64,000 nt of DNA from Chaetorhynchus papuensis (lineage: Eukaryota; Chordata; Aves; Passeriformes; Rhipiduridae): assembly GCA_013396525.1 (NCBI GenBank), contig VWYX01001269.1, positions 124,001 through 188,000 of the forward strand, given 5' to 3'. Shown here in pieces: positions 25,958 through 34,302 of the stretch. The first letter of the stretch is position 1. Each line of letters opens with the position of its first letter. A program made the translations under genes and the position numbers. A model generated the notes under the pieces. The model did not search any database and was not told the origin of the DNA. It saw only the letters and a program-made list of their open reading frames with translations.

Positions 25958-26001
25958 CCCTTCCCTTCCCTTCCCTTCCCTTCCCTTCCCTTCCCTTCCC
26001 T
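25958..26001 (+). repeat. (TTCCC)n microsatellite
   Basis: Eight perfect TTCCC units from 25961 to 26000, preceded by ctccc and running directly into the N gap. On the other strand it is (GGGAA)n, a polypurine tract able to form triplex or quadruplex structures. The true length is unknown because the assembly breaks inside it. The open frames that run through the Ns are artefacts. Confidence 0.97.
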
Positions 26002-26196
26002 NNNNNNNNNNNNNNNNNNNNNNNNNNNNNNNNNNNNNNNNNNNNNNNNNNNNNNNNNNNNNNNNNNNNNNNNNNNNNNNNNNNNNNNNNNNNNNNNNNN
26101 NNNNNNNNNNNNNNNNNNNNNNNNNNNNNNNNNNNNNNNNNNNNNNNNNNNNNNNNNNNNNNNNNNNNNNNNNNNNNNNNNNNNNNNNNNNNNNNN
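26002..26196. other. Assembly gap (195 N)
   Basis: An unbroken run of 195 N. It begins inside the TTCCC repeat and ends before ttttttatcc, so the gap was probably caused by the repeat. The number of Ns may be an estimate of the gap length. Confidence 0.99.
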
Positions 26197-26749
26197 TTTT
26201 TTATCCAAATAGATTGGATAAATCTATTTGCCAGGTCAACAATATCTTTCTGCTTCCTTTAATATTTATAATGACACTTACCTTTGTCCCCTTTCTTTTT
26301 TTGCCATCTTTGATTTGTTTCTCAAAACTACTGCTCTTCTTTTCATAAAGTATCCCAACACCAAGAGAAAAAATAGTAATACAACCTGATCTTTCTCATC
26401 TTACATTCCTATTCACAACTCTTTCCTCCCTCCCATCCTAAGTTTCTCTTCTACTTTTTTCTCCTCTTACCTGCGCTGTCATAGAAGCTCTGTTCCATGC
26501 CTTGCCACTATCTCCTCAAAGTGTTTTTTCCTTTTTTTATCATCAAGTATTTTCACTTTCCCAGTGCTTTTCCCCTCTCCTGCTGCAAGGTTTATTGCCT
26601 GTCCCATATTAAAAGTACTCTTGACTTCCCCTTGCTCCTCCAGCTACTGTTCTATCTTCTTTTTTCCTTTCATCTCCAAGCTCACTGAATAATCTCAGGT
26701 CACACATTCCAGTTCTATTGAAGATGCCTTCTTCCCTCAATATTCATCA
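26197..26749. other. Pyrimidine-rich sequence, possibly upstream L2 LINE
   Basis: T/C-rich on the plus strand throughout, like the sense strand of L2-clade ORF2, and continuous with the better-supported L2 remnant downstream. I could not match individual blocks confidently, so it is kept separate. Confidence 0.35.
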
Positions 26750-28110
26750 TCAGACACACTTAATGTGCAATGTCCTCTAATCAAGATTTTAAGGAAGATA
26801 CTCCATCCTTAGATATGCCCTTCACTTTTGTTGGGGCAGTCCTAGTCTTTTTCTTGAAATGGCACTTCCTCTTAACAGCTGTTATTCTGGTGTTCCCTGG
26901 TCTTCTTACTCTCTTCAGCATATCTGTCAGAAACACATCCTTGCCTTCCCTTAGCTCTCAGCAGGGATCCCAAATGTGTCTGTCCTTGCTTGCATTCTCA
27001 TTCATCTTTGTATCTTACCTCTGTTTAATCTCGTCAACAGAGCACAAACTCAATTATCCTCTCAATACAGATGACCTACAAATCTCTTTCCCTGCCCAAG
27101 ACCTCTCCTTTAAAATCTTAGCTGAGTATCATGGTTGCACCAAAGTCTCATTAGCTGCAATATTGTTAATCATGCTGGTGAGTTCTTCTCTGCACCAAAC
27201 ATTACCTCTGTCCCCTGAAATCTCATAATGAGGTAGTACTTCCCCATTTTTTTCTCAGTCATTGTGATGTCTGTCAGCTCCCACTTCCAGATAGTTCTTG
27301 GTATCACTCTGTGGCATTCATTTATTGTTGGTTAGATATATTGCAATTTAATTTTGCTGGGAATTAAAAATCTGAGTATTTTTAGAACTAGATTTAAACT
27401 TGAACATTCTTAAGAGCCTACTTCCCAGCTGGGCGGCAAGCTATATAGAATTTTGAAACAAATATGGTCTATTTATTTTAAGATATATATTAAAAATACA
27501 CATTCTTTGTCCTTTGAGATACATCTTACCAATTATCCAGTACAATCACTTATCATCATATCTCAGACAGTTCAATAACACTTTCTTAAGCAAATGATTA
27601 TCATCATCCAGCCAGATCAGATGTCCATTTACCAAGTACAGAGCCCTTCCTCTGCAAACCCTTACCTTGCTGCCATCTCTGTCTACCTCTTCAGCAGATG
27701 TCTTAAGCATTCTCTCAGCCTACTGCCATCCTGCCTGTTTTTGATGCTAATCAGCCCTGAGCGCTCACCCTTTCATCATCTGCATGTTCAAATTTGAAAT
27801 GAACATTTCTATGCTGTCTTCTACACAGCCCCTTACACACAATGGGCAACCCACAAGTATGTGCAAAGGGTATTAATTTTCTCTAAAAGCCATATTAAAA
27901 CATTCCTTTCCTGAGTAGTCTTGGAAAAAAGACACTGTAAAGCAGAGCTTCTACTATGGTAGGGCTACTGGCATGGACCAGTATTGTTTCATTGTTTGTC
28001 AATTTGTTGTTATATTTATTTTGTCATGACCTATACTTGACTGATTTTTTTTTTGGATCAGGGATCATCTGTTCTGTCCTGGTACATGACGTTACAAAAC
28101 AGCATAGACA
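26750..28110 (+). mobile_element. L2-clade LINE remnant (RT and 3' end)
   Basis: Several blocks match L2 ORF2 and its 3' end in the right order. At 27052-27090 the frame reads NYPLNTDDLQISF in the place of the RT active-site box (family NYHLYADDTQIYIS), followed by cctgcccaagacctctcc, a known downstream block. Upstream, ctcagcagggatcccaaatg fits the region before the box. Later, cagtacaatcacttatc (27538-27560) fits the 'ggttcaatctctcatcc' block, cccttaccttgctgcc (27658-27673) another, and ttgttatatttattttgtca (28008-28027) with ggatcagggatcat (28054-28068) fits the 3' untranslated end. The 152-codon frame at 26770-27228 is a relic of ORF2. The catalytic YADD is changed to NTDD and the frame is broken, so the element is dead. 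Alternative: another LINE of the same superfamily. Confidence 0.65.
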
Positions 28111-30089
28111 GCTCCCACTTACCATGTGCAGGAACAGCAATTTTAGCATGTTGTCCTGAAATAAACCATCAACTTCTGCTAATATTATTCATCTTATGTA
28201 GGGAAAACGAGGAGCGGGTCTTATAGCAAGCTAATTTGCAGTCTCTGTTAAAGGAAAAGATGTTTAAGTGATTTTTCTGCTGGTCTCAGCAGGCTCCCCA
28301 AGACAGCAATCCTGGGTGTGCAAACACTGTTGATTAGAGGCTGGTGGTGCATCTCCAGCCTCTGCTTCATGGTGCACTCAGAGGTCAGGAAAGCAGGTCT
28401 CCGCTTATTTATTGTGCAAGCAGAGATGATAATTTAATCCCTGAATCCAGTGACTTTCACTTGTAAAATCATAAATAGATATTTAGAGAGAGAACTGTTG
28501 TTTGTAGCAATGAAATAGCTGGATATTAGCAGCAGCCATGGGTGTTTTTCCACAAGGGCAGCCAAATGTACCAGAGTCACCCAGAAATCTTTAGCCTCAG
28601 TGCTTCTCGTCACACTCAGTCGGTGGTCTCCTGACATTCAGTTTTTGGGCTCTGTTCCAATAACTTGGATGACAAATGGCAATTTTTCAAGTGTGTGTAC
28701 CACTATGATTTGGCAGTATGCCCAGCAGATTCCACCAAGGAAAAGCTGCAGAACAGGAAGGATGGACATGGATCTGTATTATATTTTCAGACAACGAGAA
28801 ACATGAGTCCTCTGAAACATTTCAAAGGATATCAAATAGCTTTTTTTTTTCATTTAACAAGAAAAAGAAAACAAACTACTAACTTGAGTTCCAAACACTA
28901 TTTTCCACACAGGGATAGATATTTAGGGGATACACACTTCTTGCCTCTGTTCTACAAACCCTCAAACCAGTACCAAAGAAGTACTAGTATCAAAAATGTG
29001 CTACCTCAAGTAAACACCCACAGCATGTATTTCTCTGAACTGGTGATGATTCAACAGTGGTTGAAAAGAGGGCAGAGCTGTGATGGCCTCTCTGGAACAT
29101 GTTGTTGAGCATCGCCTCTATGGATAACAAGTTTTTGTTTGTATCAAATAAAAAAAAATTTTAAAAGTGTGAGAGTAAATCTGTATATGTACCCATATGC
29201 GAAATTAGATCCATATATGAGATTAGATATATAGGATAAGTCTATTTCAGTCATTTGCTATTCAGGCCAATTTATTGGCAGGTCTAACAGAGTGGAGTTC
29301 CAGCTCAGTGCACACAAACACTCTGATAATTGGTCTACAGAGAGAAGAACTACAATGATAATTTGATATTTCATTATGTTAGTTATTCAAATCATGCTTC
29401 TCCATCCTACTTTTACATTACCTTCCGCCATAGCATATTTATAAATAATTCTGTTTTGTAGAATACATTTGAGATCTATCTATCATCTCTCTCCTAATTA
29501 AACACTAGTCAAATATGCCAGTTAGATTAACTTTAGTTTAACACTAGTTAAAAAACTAGTGCTCATTTTGGTGTTTCTCTGAAAGAGTTTCAGTATGAGA
29601 TAGTTTCTGCTTGGGATGTCATTCACTTGAGTTCATGCTAAGAAAGACAATAAAATTAAGTAGCAGCTGCTCATTAGAAGCTTATATATTTCATATTCAG
29701 TACACACGAGCTTCTTAATCCTAAATAAATTATATTAATCACAATTTAATTACGCAGCCGTCCTATTAAATTAGAACTGGGGGCTAGAGTCGACAATGAA
29801 ACTAGTCAGAGTTTCACCATCTGCAGATCAGGCTTTGCATGCCCTACTGGGCATTTTTATAATTTTTTAATTTTAAAAGTAGTGATCACCTATGGATATT
29901 TAAAATGCCTCTGACAGTTGTCACTTATCCATGATTAATGGCTAACCAGGGGTCCCCTCCACTTGTCTGTGTAATTTAGTCATCACTTGCCTGTGTAATT
30001 CAGTCATCATTTAGTGATAAATTGCAGGAAAAAATGTTTTGTTGGTAGAGTAAAAATGAGTGGTGGTGTTTCTGATATGGAGAGATGCT
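28111..30089. other. Unique sequence, no gene recognised
   Basis: Frames at 28600-29108 overlap each other and resemble nothing known. The part 29690-29800 is AT-rich with several TAATT/TTAAT words and is a candidate conserved element. A 24-bp tandem duplication sits at 29960-30007. Confidence 0.5.
29960..30007 (+). repeat. 24-bp tandem duplication
   Basis: Two adjacent units, 29960-29983 and 29984-30007, both of the form cacttg-c/t-ctgtgtaatt, then t/c-agtcat. They differ at two positions. The word ccacttgtctgtgtaat also occurs at 23947-23963, which could be coincidence. Confidence 0.85.
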
Positions 30090-31193
30090 GAAGATTCACA
30101 TCTTGACACTGTCCCACACAACATCCTTATCTCTACACTGGAGAGGTAGGAATTTGATTAATAGACCACTCAGTGGATAAGGAATTGGCTGGATGCTTGC
30201 ACTCAAAGTGTTGTAGTCAGTGGCCCGTAATTCCAAGCAGAGGTTGGTGATGAGTGGCATGGTTCAGGGGTTGATGCTGGGACCAATGATGTTCAACACC
30301 TTTGCTGGTGACATGGACAGTGGGTCCAGTGCACCCTCAGCAAGTTCACTGACAACACCAAGCTGTGGTGCAGTGGACTTGCTGGAGAGAAGGAATGCCA
30401 TCCAGAGGGACCTGGACAGGCTTGAGAGGTGGGCGCATGTGAACCCCAAGAAGTTCAACAAGACCGAATGCAAGGTCCAGAACATGAGGCAAGGCAATCC
30501 CAGGCACAAATACATGCTGGGCAGAGAATGGACTGAGATCAGCTCTGAGGAGAAGGACTTGGGTGTGTAAAAAAAAGCTCAACATGACCCAGCAATGTGC
30601 ACACACAGCCCAGAAAGCCAGCCCTGTTCCAGGCTGCATCGGAAGCGTGGCCAGCAGGGTGGTTCTGCCCCTCTCTGCTCTCATGAGACCCCACCTGGAG
30701 TACAGTTCTGGTGCCCCCAACTTAAGAGGGACATGGCCTTTTGGAATGGGTCTAGAGGAGGGTGAGGAAGATGATCAGAGGGCTGGAGCACCTCTCCTAT
30801 GACAACAGACTGAGCGAGCTGCGGTTGTTCAGCCTGGCAAAGCGAAGGCTCAGGAGAGACCTTTCAGTACTTAACATAGGCCTACAAGAAAGCTGGAGAG
30901 GGAATTTTGACAAGTGCACGTTGTGATAGGACAAGGGGCAATGGCTTTAAACTGAATGAAGGTAGGTTTAGATTGGACATAAGGCAGACTTTTTTTAAGA
31001 TGAGGGTGGTGAGGAAGTAGAACAGGTTGTTAAGAAAGGTTGTGGATGGCACGTCCCTGGAAGTGTTCAAGGCCAGATTGGATGGGGCTTTGAGCAACCT
31101 TTTCTAGCGGAAGTTATCACTCCCTGTGGTGGGGTTTGAACTAGACGATCTTGAAGGTGACTTCCAGCCCAAACCATTCTTTGATTCTATGAT
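30090..31193 (+). mobile_element. CR1 LINE, about 1.1 kb, RT C-terminus to 3' end
   Basis: The longest CR1 copy in the window. It starts in the RT domain (ttgacactgtcccacacaac, 30103-30122), continues through ccactcagtggataaggaat, caggggttgatgctgggacc, gaccccacctggagtacag, gggctggagcacctctccta, ttcagcctggcaaagcgaag and gtacttaacataggcctaca, then gataggacaaggggcaatgg, gtttagattggacataaggc, gatggggctttgagcaacct and gaactagacgatcttgaagg, ending with a two-unit 8-bp tail (ttctttgattctatgatc). This is the mainstream avian subfamily also seen at 33.9, 44.3 and 45.8 kb. It is 5'-truncated, as most CR1 copies are, and its RT is inactive (see the pseudogene entry). Confidence 0.96.
30096..30570 (+). 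pseudogene. Dead CR1 ORF2 reverse-transcriptase fragment
   Basis: Fragment of the CR1 ORF2 RT, from just after the fingers to the thumb. The open frame 30220-30570 reads LGPMMFNTF and GDMDSG (family LGPVLFNIF, GDMDSG), then leaves the correct frame, then returns with CGAVDLLERRNAIQRDLDRL and HKYMLGREW. By comparison with the remembered family sequence, one base is missing near 30329 and two near 30363, and between them the correct frame would show TDN in the place of the catalytic ADD. So the long open frame is an accident of two compensating deletions around a destroyed active site. The PQG motif is also altered (VQG). No function expected. Confidence 0.75.
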
Positions 31194-33794
31194 CTTTCAT
31201 TAGAAACCTGGGATTTGCAAACACAGAGGAGTTCACACAAGCTGTTTCTAACCAATGTTCAGATGCTGAATGTTGAAGTGGCAGAAGTGAGTGCATGTGT
31301 TCCATATACTGAAGTTCTGATTCTGTCCTCAGACAAAATGCCCATTAATTTTACTGAAATTTTCCTGAAGTGAAATTTAAAGGACTAGATCATGCCTCTG
31401 CATGCATATACCTACATGAACCTTCACTGGCTACGGGGCATTTTTGCGGCAAGTATGGGATTTTAGCTTCTGGAGATAGCCAGAGACCCATGTGGTAGTG
31501 GCAGATATCACTCAGGATACTCTGGGGGAAATGTGTCTTTCTGAAGTGGCAGCTAGAGATAAGACTGCACATCTTGGAGCATAACAACTGGCACTAAACA
31601 CTTCAGATAACTGAAGCCCATCCACATTTTCCACCATGTATTCAAACATGCATTTTGAAAGTGTAAAAATACATAAAATTGGCTATTCCAATTGTAAATT
31701 GCACCTTAAATACTAGAGATGTTTCTGCCCAACTTCACATGCTCGGCTGTCCTTTTTTAGTAGTTTTGCACAACCTTGCCCAAAGTTTATTCCCACTTCC
31801 ATCTGGAAGCAGAACTGAAATTCAGAAAAACTAAGTTATGTGTGAAATGTTCTACAGAATTTCAGTAATTCCTGGAAAAGAGTTCTCTTTCCCTTCACTG
31901 TACACCATTATTTTTATTACCACTCCCTGCTGAGTTATACATCTCTTTCTGAAGGCTCAACTGAACCTTGAACTAGCTTTAAATCATCCCTATCTCTAAT
32001 GAGGGGATACCGTTAAATTTCTGTATGGAGGGGAATATTCTCACTTCTCACAGACTGTACTTACAATGAAGGGGGAACCAAACATAAATAGGGAGGGAAG
32101 TGGTCCAGGTGTTATTAGTCCATCTCTCTTTTTCCATGAATTACCCTGAGGATCTCCCTTAGGCCAGGCACAGCAACTTTAAGACCGCCTAGTGACTGGA
32201 ATAGGGAGGGAGAATATCAGTTGAAAGCAGCTGAAAACCTGGAAACTAGGTACCTGGGATCATCTTAATATAATATAAAGTGTGTGGGCACAAAGCATTA
32301 AACTGTGCCGCTGGGGATCAATAATCCTCAGCCTTAGGAGCACAAAATAACTGGAGGCTATAAGCAGGGCTACAGCATCATTCAGCAAACACGTGGCAGC
32401 CACTTCCATTTGAGAGCCAGGATGCGATACTTGGGGAGCATTCCAGCTGCACATGACTGCTTTTATTTGTATGGCTTTGGCAGTATAGCCCCAGCAGCCT
32501 GCCTCCCTCATCCCTCAGTTTGGTTGCTACTGATTTGGTGGGTTTGTTAAGGAATCTTGTTTACTGCTTCCAAGTGCCAGATGATCTGTCTTCAGTGAAT
32601 GTCAAAACTCTCTTACTGTCACTTCTGCTTTGGTCCCTCGTATATGTGACCATACATTTGCCTGTGGCTGCTTACACTTACTCATGCTCTTATGTTTTGA
32701 ACCAAATAAATACCTGAAAACACATCTCACTTGAAACATTGGTTTAAGCTGTTTACAGGGAGTCCATGATAACATGATCTAGATGGTCAGGTCATTCTGA
32801 GGCAATGTTACCTAGTGTTGGCTTCTTGGCAAGTTTGCTCGTTAGTTTGCATCTAGCCAACAGGCAGATCGAAAGGAGAAAGGCAACCACCTAAATGTAC
32901 AGACTAATTAGAGACTTAGGATAACACTATCTCGAAGAAGAATACAATTTTCCTGAAAAATATGACACTTCAAGTCAAAAAAGACATGAGCTGCCAAGTA
33001 CATTTTAAAACCTTGCATGATCATGAGGACAAGACATGATATAATTGATATAATTGATATCTCTGGATCATGTGATATAGGGTACTTTTATGACTTTTTA
33101 TCTTTCACTCCAGTTTGATGGACAGACTCAGGAAATATTTCAGGGAACATGGAAGAGGACTTGTGGCACATGTGGAAAAGCATCCTTTGGATTTAAATGC
33201 CTGTTACAAGGTTGACAAGGTTGAAGATCCCAATTCTTTCAGTTTGTGTTTGAGATGGGGCTCAAGAAAGAGGTACTTTCTCTTTGTAGCAGTGTTCAAA
33301 CAAGGCAAAAGCATTTAAGAAAGGAAAAAAATGATGAAAAACCCAATCATTCTTCTAGTGTTGTCTTATATGTTGTAGTAACGATTTACGACAGCTATGA
33401 TCTATGGGAGGAGGGTGAACACAATTGAAAGTATGATGCCAAATTTTATTGTTATATGCTAAAGGATGTCCATGAATCTCAGCTCCAGCTTCAGTCATCT
33501 GATGAAGTAGAAATTCTTGTTTGGCTTTCCAGCCCGTCTCTCCAGGGCCCAGATCTGTGCTGTAAGATGCCCGAAGAAAATATCCATTCCCAGACACAAC
33601 ATTAATTCAAGGAGCAGCCATTATTTTACCTGCTCACTTTTTAATGTTTTTTTCTCCTTTCTTCTGTATATCTCCTTTTGAATTTTTATTAAAACTTTTA
33701 TTATTATTACCACTTGTCTCAGCATCATGCTTGACTTATTTGTTTTCAAAAGACACTGCCCTACAATCTGCATAACTGCATCCATTGGAAGTAG
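31194..33794. other. Unique sequence between two CR1 copies
   Basis: Contains the possible palindromic relic at 31318-31392 (separate entry). 31600-33000 has no recognised feature. At 33036-33062 a 9-bp unit (ataattgat) is repeated imperfectly. The 67-codon frame at 33115-33318 and its neighbours resemble no family. Confidence 0.5.
31318..31392. repeat. Second copy of the palindromic 'gaagtcaatgg'-type repeat
   Basis: tgattctgtcctcaga at the left and aggactagatca at the right are inverted copies with mismatches, around cccattaattttactg and ttttcctgaagtgaa. The order resembles the old sauropsid repeat suspected at 7166-7267. More decayed than that copy. Confidence 0.4.
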
Positions 33795-33867
33795 AGGGAA
33801 TTAGCTCAAATGGTAGAGTGCTAACTCAGCAGGCGAGAGGTGGTGGTGTTGATGCCTGCATCCTACA
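33795..33867 (+). pseudogene. tRNA-Ala (AGC)-derived pseudogene
   Basis: A 73-bp stretch has the length and landmarks of a vertebrate tRNA-Ala(AGC) of the 'ggaattagctcaaatggtag' type, with about 80% of bases as I remember that gene. The D-arm region and A box tagctcaaatgg (33802-33813) are intact. The anticodon loop tcagcag keeps AGC. The B box gtgttgatgcc (33846-33856) has lost its TTCGA core, as expected from CpG decay. The acceptor stem has at least three mispairs (1-72, 2-71, 5-68), the anticodon stem two, the T stem one, so it should not fold or be charged. TTTT at 33868-33871 is a Pol III terminator in the correct place. It abuts a CR1 copy within a few bases. No intron and no encoded CCA. 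Confidence 0.75.
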
Positions 33868-34302
33868 TTTTGCACCACTCAGTGGATAAGGAATTGGCTG
33901 GATGGTCACACTCAAAGAGTTGTGGTCCACGGCTTGATGACCAGGGAGGGACCAGCAACAAGTGTGTTCCTCAGGGGTTCACACTGGGACCAGTGTTATT
34001 TAACCTGAGAGGAACTTTTTACAAGGTCATGTAGAGATAGGATAAGGGGTAATGACTTTAAACTCAAAGAGAGTAAATTTAACTTAGATTTAAGGAAGAA
34101 GTTCTTCACTGAGAGTTTAGTGAGGCACTGGAACAGGTTGGCCAAAGACGTGGATGCCCCAACCCTGAAATTTTCAAAACTAGGCAGTATGTGTCTTTGA
34201 GAAACCTGGTCCAGTGAAAGCTGTCCCTGCCTATGGAAGGGGGAGTTGATATGAGATGTTCTTGAAGGTCCCAAACCATTCTATGATTCCATGAGTCTAT
34301 GA
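33868..34302 (+). mobile_element. CR1 LINE with internal deletion, joined to tRNA pseudogene
   Basis: CR1 sequence begins within a few bases of the tRNA-like end: accactcagtggataaggaa (33873-33892) is the RT coding part also present at 30166 in the longer copy. It runs to cagtgttatttaacc (33991-34005), then jumps to gagaggaactttttacaagg (34007-34026), which corresponds to 30896 in the longer copy. About 590 bp of RT-to-3' sequence are therefore missing. The remainder is a normal CR1 3' end: gataggataaggggtaatga, gaggcactggaacaggttgg, ctggtccagtgaaagctgtc, and a tail attctatgattccatgagtctatga. Together with the tRNA part, the unit is 508 bp, with a Pol III-type head and LINE tail like a SINE. 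No target-site duplication is evident. Confidence 0.92.

Noticed and set aside
25789..26262. Open frames of 130-157 codons through the N gap
   Set aside because: They consist largely of unknown residues and TTCCC repeat translation; the reading frame across a gap is meaningless.
26770..27228. 152-codon hydrophobic open frame that might look like a membrane protein
   Set aside because: Its hydrophobicity comes from the pyrimidine-rich sense strand of an L2-type LINE; the RT box remnant explains it.
30220..30570. 116-codon open frame as a possible host gene
   Set aside because: It is CR1 reverse-transcriptase sequence with frameshifts and a destroyed active site.
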